Shown: positions 1 through 8,529, numbered from the stretch's first letter. The stretch is DNA of 64,000 bases from an uncultured Collinsella sp. (GCA_900541665.1 UQKV01000003.1:1-64000); one strand, 5' to 3'. Made by a program: numbers and translations. The notes: generated from the letters alone by a model not told the origin.

Positions 1-52
1 CGCTGCGCACTTCGTGCGGCGAGGGCTTCTTGCGTCCTGCGGAGTGTGCCTA
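1..52. repeat. Hairpin-core repeat, copy cut by window edge
   Basis: The bases from CGCTGCGCACTTCGTGC to TCCTGCGGA match the spacer of the inverted repeat at 2760-2884. Only the core and what may be a right arm are visible, because any left arm would lie outside the window. Confidence 0.6.
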
Positions 53-522
53 AAAGTAAACTAATGGCGGGCCCTGCGATGTCCGGTCTTCGGCGGATCA
101 GCCGCTGGGTGAGGGTGGTGCTTGGGGCGACGTGCAAAAAACGGAGTTTTCAGCAGCCAAAGATTGATGCATAAGGCCATAGCCGGCTTTCGCTGCCTTT
201 GTTGATGCTTTTGCACGACGATTGGGCTTTGGCGACGATCATATATGGCTGGTTTCTCGCCGCATGCTATCCAGATGGGTCGAGTCATGAGGACTATCTA
301 CCTTTTGAAAGATTTTTGGCACCAAAATCTTATCCCGCGATGCTGAATACTCGCAAAAATGCACGCTCCGGAGGGTACTACCCAGTTATGGCCAGAAATC
401 CATGCGCCATCTTATGCAATTAATTAACGAATTTATGCAAAATGGCTTACGTGCGTACGTCTCGGACTAGATGTTTGCCTCGGCGCTGCGTAAATCATCC
501 TGTCTATAGTGTCTTTGACAGG
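53..522. other. Intergenic region, no recognisable gene
   Basis: About 470 bases without a convincing gene. Open frames of 74-81 codons exist but have no clear ribosome site and no recognisable family. The stretch contains one copy of a short conserved motif (340-384). Confidence 0.5.
340..384 (-). repeat. Conserved 26-45 nt intergenic motif, copy 1
   Basis: Contains ATGCTGAATACTC then an A-rich tract and TGCACG. The same string, with one or two changes, forms both arms of the inverted repeat at 13250-13448. On the minus strand the similarity continues upstream into a GGTA/GGTC-containing part. The function is unknown. Confidence 0.6.
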
Positions 523-560
523 CGGCTGCGGTCCCGTTTGGGGTCGCGGCCGTTTTGTTG
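523..560 (+). terminator. Rho-independent terminator-like hairpin
   Basis: Arms CGGCTGCGGTCCC and GGGGTCGCGGCCG pair over 13 positions, three of them G-U, around a GTTT loop, and TTTTGTTG follows. No gene upstream of it is recognisable, so it may end an unseen short transcript. Confidence 0.5.
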
Positions 561-679
561 TGGGTCAAATATGAACGTTGTGTTAATGAGTCGGTGGACG
601 GTGGTGTTTTTCGGTGAGCGGCGTATCCTTCCAACGGTTTATCTAGTGTGTCAGTTGAAAAGGAAGAGGGCGCTCGTCA

Positions 680-1957
680 TTGTTTGAATGTGAACTGCCG
701 TTTGACCACAAGACGTTGCATCTGGAGCTCGAGGATAAGAACTTCGCGGGTGTGATGGAAGGTCATCAAAACGAGTTTAAGACCACAAAATCGCAGGAAG
801 AGCTGGTAGAGGAATCGCTTGCCAACCCTTATGGCTCGCCTTCGCTCGAGGAGCTTTGTGCTGGCAAGAAGGATATCGTCATCATTAGCTCCGATCATAC
901 GCGCCCCGTTCCCTCGCGTGTGACGATGCCTATTCTGCTGCATCACATCCATTCCGCTGCGCCCGAGGCTCGCGTGCGTATTTTGGTTGCTACGGGTATG
1001 CATCGTCCGTCGACGCACGAGGAGCTCGTCAACAAGTACGGCGAGGAAATTGTTGCCAACGAGGAAATCGTTATGCACGTCGCGACTGACGACAGCATGA
1101 TGAAAAAGATCGGCACCCTGCCTTCTGGCGGCGAGTGCATCATCAACAAGATTGCCGCCGAATGCGACTTGCTGCTTGCCGAGGGTTTCATTGAGCCGCA
1201 CTTCTTTGCCGGTTTCTCCGGCAGCCGCAAGTCCGTCCTGCCCGGCATCGCCAGCTACAAGACCATCATGTACAACCACAACGGTCAGTTTGTGAATGAT
1301 TCCCACTCGCGTGCCGGCAACCTGTGCCACAACCACGTGAGCGAGGACATGTTTGCCGCTGCCGAGATGGCTCACCTTGCCTTTGTGCTTAACGTGGTAC
1401 TTAACGGCAAGCACGAGGTCATCGGCTCCTTTGCCGGCGACATCCACAAGGCGCACGAAGCTGGCTGCGAGTTCGTGAAGAGCCTTGCCGGCGTTGAGCC
1501 CGTCGAGTGCGAGATTGCCATCACCACCAACGGCGGCTACCCGCTCGACCAGAACATCTACCAGGCTGTAAAGGGCATGTGCTCTGCCGAGGCCACGCTT
1601 CCCGAAGGCGGCGTGATTATCGACGTTGCCGGTTGCGCCGACGGTCACGGTGGCGAGGGCTTCTATCACAACATCGCCGACAACGATCCGGCAGAGTTTG
1701 AGCGCGCCTGCATCGATCGTCCCAAGGACGAGACCCTGCCCGACCAGTGGACGAGCCAGATTTTCGCCCGCATCCTGGCACATCACCCTGTGATCATGGT
1801 CACCGACCTGTGCGATCACCAGATGATCAAGGATATGCACATGACGCCGGTCAACACCCTCGAGGAGGCGCTCAAGCTCGCCTTTGAAATGAAGGGTGCC
1901 GATGCCAAGGTTGCCGTCATTCCCGATGGCCTGGGCGTTGTCGTCGCGCAGCACTAG
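680..1957 (+). CDS. larA: Nickel-dependent lactate racemase LarA
   Basis: 425 aa, LarA (DUF2088) family. It interconverts D- and L-lactate, or a related 2-hydroxy acid, with the nickel-pincer nucleotide cofactor. The key residues sit at the same numbers as in the Lactiplantibacillus plantarum enzyme: SDHTRP with R75, H108 in TGMH, H174 in GFIEPH, the cofactor-attaching K184 in GSRK, and H200. I chose the TTG start at 680 because AGGAAGAGGG lies 10-19 bases before it and no ATG is better placed. A LarD-like channel gene follows, and larB and larC lie just beyond on the opposite strand, so this is a lar locus. Other LarA-family enzymes act on other hydroxy acids, so the exact substrate is inferred. 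Confidence 0.93.
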   Translation: MFECELPFDHKTLHLELEDKNFAGVMEGHQNEFKTTKSQEELVEESLANPYGSPSLEELCAGKKDIVIISSDHTRPVPSRVTMPILLHHIHSAAPEARVRILVATGMHRPSTHEELVNKYGEEIVANEEIVMHVATDDSMMKKIGTLPSGGECIINKIAAECDLLLAEGFIEPHFFAGFSGSRKSVLPGIASYKTIMYNHNGQFVNDSHSRAGNLCHNHVSEDMFAAAEMAHLAFVLNVVLNGKHEVIGSFAGDIHKAHEAGCEFVKSLAGVEPVECEIAITTNGGYPLDQNIYQAVKGMCSAEATLPEGGVIIDVAGCADGHGGEGFYHNIADNDPAEFERACIDRPKDETLPDQWTSQIFARILAHHPVIMVTDLCDHQMIKDMHMTPVNTLEEALKLAFEMKGADAKVAVIPDGLGVVVAQH

Positions 1958-2006
1958 TGCGTGGCCCAAACGAATCGTTTATAACCGACAAGAAAGATAA
2001 GGTTTT

Positions 2007-2738
2007 ATGCTTACCAAACTCCTCTGCGAATTCGGCGCAACGGCCCTCATGATCATCTTTGGCGTGGGCGTGCACTGCGATACCGTGCTCAAGGGCACCA
2101 AGTATCAGGGCTCCGGCCATATGTTTGCCATCACCACTTGGTCTTTTGGCATCTCGGTCTGCCTGTTTGTCTTTGGCGGTGCCGTGTGCATGAACCCCGC
2201 CATGGTGCTTGCCCAGTGCATCGTCGGCCTGGTGCCGTGGAGCAGCTGCATCCCCTTCATGATTGCCGATATGCTCGGCGGCTTTGTGGGTGCCGTGATC
2301 GCTTGGCTTATGTATGCCGATGAGTTCAAGGCTTCCGATGGTGTCGTCGATCCCATTGCCCAGCGCAACATCTTCTCGACCAACCCCACCACCGAGGGTA
2401 CGAACTATGCCCGTAACTTCTTCTGCGAGGCTATCTGCACCTTTGTGTTCATCAGCGCCATCCTTGCTGCCGCTAACCGCGCCGGCGAGAACGTTCTGAT
2501 GCTCGCTATCTGCGTCGGTCTGATCGTTTGGGCTGTTGGCATGGGCATGGGCGGCATCACCGGCTTCGCCATGAACCAGGCTCGTGACCTTGGTCCTCGC
2601 ATGGCCTATCAGGTGCTGCCGATCAAGAACAAGGCTGACAACAACTGGAAGTACGGCCTGCTTGTTCCTGGCATCGCTCCGTTTGTCGGTGCCGCTCTGG
2701 CTGCACTGTTTGTGCACGGTTTCTTGGGCATGTTCTAG
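2007..2738 (+). CDS. larD: LarD-like aquaglyceroporin (MIP family channel)
   Basis: 243 aa, six hydrophobic segments, MIP/GlpF family. The first pore motif is the usual NPA (N63-P64-A65 in MNPAMVL). The second, normally NPARD, is NQARD (N190-Q191-A192), an unusual change in the half-helix that lines the selectivity region. It starts 49 bases after larA on the same strand. In L. plantarum the homologue LarD passes lactic acid, so a lactate or glycerol channel is the likely role. The start ATG lacks a strong ribosome site but nothing better is in frame. Confidence 0.82.
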   Translation: MLTKLLCEFGATALMIIFGVGVHCDTVLKGTKYQGSGHMFAITTWSFGISVCLFVFGGAVCMNPAMVLAQCIVGLVPWSSCIPFMIADMLGGFVGAVIAWLMYADEFKASDGVVDPIAQRNIFSTNPTTEGTNYARNFFCEAICTFVFISAILAAANRAGENVLMLAICVGLIVWAVGMGMGGITGFAMNQARDLGPRMAYQVLPIKNKADNNWKYGLLVPGIAPFVGAALAALFVHGFLGMF

Positions 2739-2759
2739 TCCAAGACTACATAGTTGTCC

Positions 2760-2884
2760 GCTGGCCGCATGGGGTAACTTCCCAGCGCGTCCTCGGACAT
2801 GCAAAAAGGCTCGCTGCGCACTTCGTGCAGCGGGGGTTCTTTCGTCCTGCGGAATGCGCTGGGAAGTTACCCCATGCGGCCAGC
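2760..2884. repeat. Perfect 29-bp inverted repeat with conserved core
   Basis: Arms 2760-2788 and 2856-2884 are exact reverse complements and the pairing stops exactly at 29. The 67-base spacer holds the core also seen at 1-52 (CGCTGCGCACTTCGTGC). It lies between convergent larD and the TetR gene, so as RNA it could terminate both. The rest of 2739-3018 shows nothing else. Confidence 0.85.
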
Positions 2885-3018
2885 TGCGGGATCTTAGTCG
2901 CGTTGGAACAAGCAACCCAACATATATCTGAATTTGGATGGGAGGGGCTTGTTGCTGTTGGGGGGCGTTGAGATGAGGGCGATACTTTGGGAAGGGATGA
3001 CGCCTTGGGAGGAGGCGT

Positions 3019-3558
3019 CTATCTGAAGAGAGGCTTTATGGCTGATAGGTAGTCTTTGGCTACTTCGGCTTTGTCTGCCTCGAAGTTGTGCCAGGCCCAC
3101 CATTGGACCATTCCTACGAAGCTTGAGGCTATGTGGTGTAGTAGGAAGCTTCGGTCCATGGTGGCGGCGGGGCCGTTTGGGTCGGTAGGGACGGTTTCGG
3201 CTGCGCGCGACATGATGGTCTTGCGGAGACAGTCGGCGAAGACGCGTGAGCCGGCGCCGGCTACGAGGGCGCGTACGCCCTGACGGCGCTCCCAGAGGTT
3301 GCTGAGGATATGTTCGACCTGCACGAGTGGGTCGTCGAGCGGCGTGCCATCGTCGTCGAGGGCGTGGGCGCAGATGTCGCTCACGAGCTCGGACAGTAGG
3401 TTGTCTTTGCTCTTAAAGAGGCCGTAGAATGTCGCACGGCCTACGTGAGCGCGCGCGATGATGTCGCCGACGGTAATCTTGCCGTAGTCCTCTTCGCGTA
3501 GCAGCTCGGAGAACGCCGCAACGATGGCAGCGCGGCTTTTTTCTTTGCGGGCATCCAT
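3019..3558 (-). CDS. TetR-family transcriptional regulator
   Basis: 179 aa. The N-terminal helix-turn-helix is typical of TetR: IVAAFSELLREEDYGKITV, then DIIARAHVGRATFYGLFKSK. The C-terminal half is a variable ligand or dimerisation domain (EHILSNLWERR and following). I chose the ATG at 3558 because it begins the canonical TetR N-terminus; the longer open frame upstream overlaps larC out of frame. It starts 2 bases after the larC stop, so it is the last gene of larB-larC-tetR. It probably controls the lar locus, possibly through the inverted repeat at 5295-5328. The inducer is unknown. Confidence 0.85.
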   Translation of the reverse strand: MDARKEKSRAAIVAAFSELLREEDYGKITVGDIIARAHVGRATFYGLFKSKDNLLSELVSDICAHALDDDGTPLDDPLVQVEHILSNLWERRQGVRALVAGAGSRVFADCLRKTIMSRAAETVPTDPNGPAATMDRSFLLHHIASSFVGMVQWWAWHNFEADKAEVAKDYLSAIKPLFR

Positions 3559-3560
3559 GG

Positions 3561-4457
3561 CTATGCGTCCGCGTGAACGAGCAGGCAGCGGAGCGTACCG
3601 GAGCAACCCTCGTAGGGGCGTTTGCCGGCGCCGTAGCCGACGGCTTCGATGCGGTAGCGTGCCGGCAGGTGCTCGGACGTGCGCAGCGCGGTGACGATGG
3701 CGGCGCCCGTGGGCGTCACGAGCTCGCCGGCGACCGGTGCGGGCGTGAGGGCGATATTGCCCGCCTGGCATAGGTTGACGACAGCGGGGACGGGAATGGG
3801 CATGAGGCCGTGGGCACAGTGGATGGTGCCGTGGCCCTCGGAGAGCGACTCGACGACAATATCCTCGATGCCCAGGTCATCGAGGCAGATGGCGACCGAA
3901 CAGACGTCGACGATGGAGTCGACGGCGCCCACCTCGTGAAACATGACGGTCTCGGGCGTTTTGCCGTGAGCCTTGGCCTCGGCAGCAGCGAGTGCGGTAA
4001 AGATGGCGAGGGCGCGACGCTTGGCGCCATCGCTTAGCTGCGAGCCATCGATGATGGCGGTGACGTCCGCCAAAGAACGGTGATGATGGTGGTGGGCGTG
4101 ATGATGGCCCTCGTGGTCATGCACGTGGCGGTGTTCGTGTTCGTGCTCGTCATGGTCATGATGGTGGTGCTCGTGCTCGTGCGTGTGCTCGGCAGTTGCT
4201 TTGTTGCCGTAGAGCCAGGCCATATCGTGATCGTGGTTCTCGAGGCCCTCTGCAAGCTGGACGTCGAAATCGCAGGCGTCGATGCCGTGCTTGTTTACGC
4301 GTGTGACGGCGATCGTAAAGCCGTCTACCGGCAGCGTGGCGAGCTGCTCACGCAGATGTTCCTCGCTGGCGCCCAGGTCGAGCAGGGCCGCGACGGTCAT
4401 GTCGCCGCTGATGCCCGAGGTGCCGTCGATGATAAGCGTGTGCTGATGGTTGGACAT
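3561..4457 (-). CDS. larC: LarC-type nickel insertion protein, LarC1 part only
   Basis: 298 aa, LarC/DUF111 family. LarC inserts nickel into the pincer nucleotide of LarA with CTP. Visible are the N-terminal IDGTSGISGDM motif, a very His-rich stretch near residues 88-127 that should bind metal, FHEVGAVDSIVDV, and the terminal GYGAGKRPYEG. In many bacteria a second domain, LarC2, is joined by a programmed frameshift. Here the gene stops at the end of the LarC1 part and a TetR gene follows at once, so LarC2 is absent at this locus. larB lies 10 bases upstream. LarE, the sulfur donor of the pathway, is not in the window. Confidence 0.88.
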   Translation of the reverse strand: MSNHQHTLIIDGTSGISGDMTVAALLDLGASEEHLREQLATLPVDGFTIAVTRVNKHGIDACDFDVQLAEGLENHDHDMAWLYGNKATAEHTHEHEHHHHDHDEHEHEHRHVHDHEGHHHAHHHHHRSLADVTAIIDGSQLSDGAKRRALAIFTALAAAEAKAHGKTPETVMFHEVGAVDSIVDVCSVAICLDDLGIEDIVVESLSEGHGTIHCAHGLMPIPVPAVVNLCQAGNIALTPAPVAGELVTPTGAAIVTALRTSEHLPARYRIEAVGYGAGKRPYEGCSGTLRCLLVHADA

Positions 4458-4467
4458 GAAATGCTCC

Positions 4468-5250
4468 TTAACGGGCGCAGGGCGTGCCAGCGCTCAGATG
4501 ATTGATAAGACTTGCCTGGTATGCGGCGCCGAAGCCGTTGTCGATGTTGACGACTGAAACGCCGCTGGCGCAGGAGTTGAGCATGGCGAGCAGTGCGGCC
4601 ACGCCGCCAAAGCTCGCGCCATAGCCCACGCTGGTGGGAACGGCGATGACCGGACAGCTCACCAGGCCGCCGATAACGCTCGCCAGGGCGCCTTCCATGC
4701 CGGCGATGGCGATGACCACCTGTGCTTGGGCGAGCTCCTCGGCATGCGCGAGCAGGCGGTGCAGGCCGGCGACACCGACGTCGTAGAGGCGGTCGACCTC
4801 GTTGCCATAGAACTCGGCCGTCAACGCGGCTTCCTCGGCGACGGGCAGGTCGCTCGTGCCGGCGCAGGCGACGACGATGCGTCCGTTGCCGGTGGGGGAG
4901 GGCTTGCCGCCCACCAGGGCGAGCTGGGCGTCCGGGACATATCCCAGGTCGATGTCGTTGTCGAGAAGTTCAGCGGTGCGCGCGGCTTTTTCGGCATCCA
5001 AGCGTGTGACCAGGATGCGCTCCTGGCCGGCATCGAGTAATGCTTTGATAATGGCGGCAATTTGCTCGGCGGTTTTACCGGCACCGTAGACAACCTCGCC
5101 GGCTCCCTGGCGCACTCCGCGCGAAAGATCGAGCTGCGCAAAGCCCAAATCGGCAGTTGGCGCCGTCTGGATGCGCGTGAGGGCGACGGCCGGGGTGACT
5201 GATCCGCCGGCAACATCGCTCAGCAGCTGCTCAAGATCTCGCTTATCCAT
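4468..5250 (-). CDS. larB: LarB, pyridinium-3,5-biscarboxylate mononucleotide synthase
   Basis: 260 aa. LarB carboxylates nicotinic acid adenine dinucleotide, the first step to the nickel-pincer cofactor. The C-terminal half is PurE-like (VVIAIAGMEGALASVIGG, IAVPTSVGYGASFGGVAALLAMLNSCA). I chose the ATG at 5250 (MDKRDLEQLL), preceded by AAGGGA; a start 33 bases upstream lacks a site and adds 11 non-family residues. It is first in larB-larC-tetR, with 10 bases to larC. Confidence 0.9.
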   Translation of the reverse strand: MDKRDLEQLLSDVAGGSVTPAVALTRIQTAPTADLGFAQLDLSRGVRQGAGEVVYGAGKTAEQIAAIIKALLDAGQERILVTRLDAEKAARTAELLDNDIDLGYVPDAQLALVGGKPSPTGNGRIVVACAGTSDLPVAEEAALTAEFYGNEVDRLYDVGVAGLHRLLAHAEELAQAQVVIAIAGMEGALASVIGGLVSCPVIAVPTSVGYGASFGGVAALLAMLNSCASGVSVVNIDNGFGAAYQASLINHLSAGTPCAR

Positions 5251-5294
5251 ATATGTTCCCTTCGACGGCGCAAAGTCTAGCACTCAAGGGGTAT

Positions 5295-5328
5295 GTTTCC
5301 GAACACTAAGACAAAATTGTTCGGAAAC
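5295..5328. promoter_or_regulatory. Inverted repeat upstream of larB, candidate operator
   Basis: Arms GTTTCCGAACA and TGTTCGGAAAC (11 bp, perfect) are separated by 12 bases, 45 bases before the larB start. This spacing fits a regulator binding site better than a terminator. The TetR protein of the same operon is the obvious candidate, by position only. Confidence 0.5.
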
Positions 5329-5364
5329 TATAGGACAGACTGATTCAATTGTTAGACGGATCGA

Positions 5365-6000
5365 CTAGTCGCGCAGGATGATGTCCATGGCGAGCATCAG
5401 GTTGCGTTCGTCGATGGTAAACGGGGCTGTCTCGCGCGTCTTGGGCTTGGCGCAAAACGCGATGCCCGTGCCCGCGGCCTGAATCATGGGGATGTCGTTG
5501 GCGCCGTCGCCGATCGCGACGGTATGGGCTATGTCGACGCCGCACCCAACCGCCCAATCCAACAGCTGGATGAGCTTGGACTCCTTGGTCACAATGTCGG
5601 CAGCTAACTTACCGGTGAGCTTGCCGTCCACGACCTCCAGACGATTGGCCAGACAAAAGTCGATACCCGCGGCAGCCACGATCTTGTCGGCGACCTCGTG
5701 AAAGCCGCCGCTTACCACGCCGACCTTCCAGCCCTTGCTGTGCGCCGAGCGCACAAGCTCCAGCGCGCCGGGGGTAAACGTCACGCGCTCAAAGGTGCGC
5801 TCGAACACGCTCTCGTCCAGGCCGGCAAGCAGTCCAACGCGCTCCTCGAGCGCCTGCTTAAAGTCCAGTTCGCCGCGCATGGCGCGCTCAGTGATCTTCG
5901 CCACTTGCTCGCCTACGCCGGCCTCCTCGCCCAACAGGTCGATGACCTCTTGGTTGATGAGCGTGGAGTCGATATCCATAACGATGAGGCGTGCAGTCAT
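5365..6000 (-). CDS. serB: Phosphoserine phosphatase SerB
   Basis: 211 aa, HAD superfamily. It removes phosphate from L-phosphoserine, the last step of serine synthesis. Motif I is DIDSTLI with the nucleophile and acid aspartates, motif II is VVSGGF, and motif IV is GDGANDIPMI. The lid region (EVIDLLGEEAGVGEQVAKITERAMRGELDF) is typical of SerB. I chose the ATG at 6000 (MTARLIVMDIDST), which follows GGAAAGG; the longer frame adds 23 unrelated residues. It has no N-terminal ACT domain. It reads toward larB but appears to be a separate unit. Confidence 0.9.
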   Translation of the reverse strand: MTARLIVMDIDSTLINQEVIDLLGEEAGVGEQVAKITERAMRGELDFKQALEERVGLLAGLDESVFERTFERVTFTPGALELVRSAHSKGWKVGVVSGGFHEVADKIVAAAGIDFCLANRLEVVDGKLTGKLAADIVTKESKLIQLLDWAVGCGVDIAHTVAIGDGANDIPMIQAAGTGIAFCAKPKTRETAPFTIDERNLMLAMDIILRD

Positions 6001-6256
6001 GGCGGACCTTTCCGAGTGCAGTTGTATTGGGGCACATTGTCGCACGCGGCACGCCTTGGCGACGGCCACGGTGCGTCAATTGTTTCGTCTCCGTCAAGTC
6101 TTTGGGCAAGAGCCACTTTTTCGCGGCACATCGACGCGGGTGAGATAAGATAGAACGCCATGTCCGGCTGCGCGGTTTACGCAGGCTGGGCAAATCTGTA
6201 CGACGCCGCCCGGAACGACACGGGGCGGCACAGATCCATAAAGGAGGATCACTGGT

Positions 6257-8044
6257 ATGAGCCAGACCCGTCCCATTGACGAGCATTCCATGCACACCCG
6301 TACCTGCGGCGAGCTTCGCTTCGAGAACGTGGGCGAAGAGGTCACCCTCACCGGTTGGGTGAGCCGTCGCCGCGACCACGGCGGCCTTATCTTCTGTGAC
6401 CTTCGCGACCGCGAGGGCATCACGCAGCTCACCTTCGACCCCGAGCACTCCGACGGCGATGCCTTTAAGATCGCCGAGACCATGCGTCCCGAGTGGCCCA
6501 TCAAGATCCACGGCGTCGTGCGCGCTCGTGGTGAGGAGACCACCAACACCAAGCTCGCGACCGGCGAGATCGAGGTTCTGACCGATCACGCCGAGGTGCT
6601 CAACACGTCCGTCACCCCGCCGTTCCAGATCGAGGACGGCATCGAGACCAGCGAGGACACCCGCCTGCGCTATCGCTATCTGGATCTCCGTCGTCCCGAG
6701 ATGATGGCCAACCTCAAGCTGCGCTCCGACTTTACCTTTGCCATTCGCGAGGCGCTGCACAACCGTGAGTTCATGGAGGTCGAGACGCCCTCCCTGTTCA
6801 AGTCCACGCCCGAGGGCGCCCGCGACTTCATCGTCCCCAGCCGCATCCAGCCGGGCAACTTCTACGCCCTGCCGCAGTCCCCGCAGCTTCTGAAGCAGCT
6901 GCTCATGGTCGGTGGCGTCGAGCGCTACTACCAGGTTGCCAAGTGCTTCCGCGACGAGGACCTGCGTGCCGACCGTCAGCCCGAGTTCACCCAGGTCGAT
7001 ATCGAGATGTCCTTCGTGGACCAGAACGATGTCATGAGCGCGCTCGAGGAGGTTCTTGCCGATGCCTTCGGCCGCATGGGTGTCGAGATGCCCACGCCGC
7101 TGCGTCGCATGAACTACTGGGAGGCCATGGATACCTATGGCTCCGACAAGCCCGATACCCGCTATGGCATGCGCCTGGTCGACCTGACCGACATCTTTGC
7201 CAACTCCAAGTTCAAGGTCTTTGCGACTGCCGCAAACGAGGAGGGTTCTGTCGTCAAGGCCATTAACGCCAAGGGCGCCGGTGCCTGGGCACGTGCCAAG
7301 ATCGATAAGCTCGCCGGCGTGGCCTCCACGTTTGGCGCCAAGGGCCTGGCTTGGATTGCCTTCCGCGAGGACGGCTCCATCAACAGCCCCATCGTCAAGT
7401 TCTTCTCGGACGAGGAGATGGCCGCTCTGCGCGAGCGCATGGACGTCGAGCCCGGCGACCTTGTGATGTTCGCCGCCGGCCCGCGCCTGCTTTCCGACGA
7501 GATCCTGGGCGGCATGCGTTCCCACATGGCCAACGCGCTCGAGATCAAGCGCGAGGGCCACGACTTCCTGTGGGTCGTCAACTTCCCGCTGTTCCACTGG
7601 GATGAGGACCGCAAGGCTTACGCTGCCGAGCACCAGCCCTTTACCCTGCCGACCGAGACCGACATCGCCAAGATCGAGGCCGACCCGTTGGCAGCCGGCT
7701 CCTGCACCTACGACTTTGTCATGGACGGCTTTGAGGCCGGTGGCGGCGGTATGCGTATCCACAACGCCGAGATGCAGATGTCCATGCTCAAGCTCCTGGG
7801 CTTTACCGAGGAGCGTGCCGAGTCTCAGTTTGGCTTCCTCATGGAGGCCCTCAAGTTTGGTGCGCCCCCGATGGGCGGTTTCGCTCTGGGCCTGGACCGC
7901 GTGTGCATGCTGCTCACCGGTTCCGACTCCATCCGCGACGTCATGGCGTTCCCCAAGACGGCCAGCGGCTCCGACCTTATGTCGGGCGCCCCGAGTGCCG
8001 TTAGTGGCGCCCAGCTCAAGGACGTCAGCCTGCGCCTGATGTAG
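6257..8044 (+). CDS. aspS: Aspartate-tRNA ligase
   Basis: 595 aa, bacterial-type class II AspRS. It charges tRNA with Asp, and with Asn as well if the organism uses the non-discriminating route. Order: N-terminal OB-fold anticodon domain (EEVTLTGWVSRRRDHGG), class II motif 1 region (RYRYLDLRRPEM), motif 2 (FRDEDLRADRQPEFTQVDIEMSF), the GAD insertion, and motif 3 (GGFALGLDRVCMLL). AAGGAGG sits 10 bases before the ATG. I see no T-box in the leader. It is a single gene with its own terminator. Confidence 0.96.
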   Translation: MSQTRPIDEHSMHTRTCGELRFENVGEEVTLTGWVSRRRDHGGLIFCDLRDREGITQLTFDPEHSDGDAFKIAETMRPEWPIKIHGVVRARGEETTNTKLATGEIEVLTDHAEVLNTSVTPPFQIEDGIETSEDTRLRYRYLDLRRPEMMANLKLRSDFTFAIREALHNREFMEVETPSLFKSTPEGARDFIVPSRIQPGNFYALPQSPQLLKQLLMVGGVERYYQVAKCFRDEDLRADRQPEFTQVDIEMSFVDQNDVMSALEEVLADAFGRMGVEMPTPLRRMNYWEAMDTYGSDKPDTRYGMRLVDLTDIFANSKFKVFATAANEEGSVVKAINAKGAGAWARAKIDKLAGVASTFGAKGLAWIAFREDGSINSPIVKFFSDEEMAALRERMDVEPGDLVMFAAGPRLLSDEILGGMRSHMANALEIKREGHDFLWVVNFPLFHWDEDRKAYAAEHQPFTLPTETDIAKIEADPLAAGSCTYDFVMDGFEAGGGGMRIHNAEMQMSMLKLLGFTEERAESQFGFLMEALKFGAPPMGGFALGLDRVCMLLTGSDSIRDVMAFPKTASGSDLMSGAPSAVSGAQLKDVSLRLM

Positions 8045-8068
8045 GCGAGCGACTACATATTGCCCGCA

Positions 8069-8102
8069 ACGAGGGAAGGACGTGTGCCTTCCCTCGTTTT
8101 TT
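8069..8102 (+). terminator. Terminator after aspS
   Basis: Perfect stem ACGAGGGAAGG/CCTTCCCTCGT with a 7-base loop and a run of T. Confidence 0.9.
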
Positions 8103-8187
8103 ATGGGACGGGGGTGCGCCGGTAACGTACAATAACTACCACGTGGCTGGGTTTGCCGGCCGAATGTGCGATGCCGCGGGAGGGGAC

Positions 8188-8436
8188 ATGGTCGAGTTTA
8201 CAAAGACGATTAAAGATCCGTTGGGATTACATGCCCGCCCGGTTGCGCTGCTCTATGACATCATTGCCAAGCATCGTAGCGACGTGTCAGTCAGTATCGG
8301 CGATCGCCACACGGATGGCCGCGACGTTATAGGGCTCATGGCACTCTGCGGCGAATGTGGCGAAGACGTCGTGTTCCGCGTTTCGGGCGTGGATGAGGCC
8401 TCCTGCGTCACGTCGATCAGGAACCTCTCGCTTTAA
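8188..8436 (+). CDS. HPr-like phosphocarrier protein
   Basis: 82 aa, PTS HPr family. The phosphorylation site KDPLGLHARP is intact with H15 and R17, so it can carry phosphate between enzyme I and sugar-specific IIA domains. At the position of the regulatory Ser46 of Firmicutes HPr there is Asp46 (GRDVIGLMAL), a natural phospho-mimic, so HPr kinase control cannot act there. The ATG at 8188 follows GGGAGGGG; the longer frame begins 45 bases earlier without a site. No other PTS gene is in the window. Confidence 0.85.
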   Translation: MVEFTKTIKDPLGLHARPVALLYDIIAKHRSDVSVSIGDRHTDGRDVIGLMALCGECGEDVVFRVSGVDEASCVTSIRNLSL

Positions 8437-8491
8437 CCTCAGCAATGTGACAAAGGGGCAGTCCCCTCTGTTGCATAAATTGGTATCAATA

Positions 8492-8529
8492 GGCACTGCA
8501 AAGAGACGGTCTTTGCGGTGCCTTTGTTT
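8492..8529 (+). terminator. Terminator-like hairpin after the HPr gene
   Basis: GGCACTGCAAAG pairs with CTTTGCGGTGCC (one T-G pair) and is followed by TTTGTTT. A short piece upstream (8445-8485) resembles a fragment of the AAAGGGG intergenic repeat family. Confidence 0.7.

Noticed and set aside
199..687. Two short plus-strand frames (74 and 81 codons) before larA
   Set aside because: No ribosome sites or family resemblance, and the second overlaps the larA ribosome site.
677..1969. Long minus-strand open frame opposite larA (430 codons)
   Set aside because: It is a shadow of larA: LarA shows all family residues on the plus strand, and the antisense product has no recognisable motif. Similar long antisense frames over aspS, feoB, uxaB and ligA were rejected for the same reason.
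6100..6256. T-box leader before aspS
   Set aside because: No specifier stem or conserved T-box string is visible; only a short GC hairpin and a ribosome site are present.
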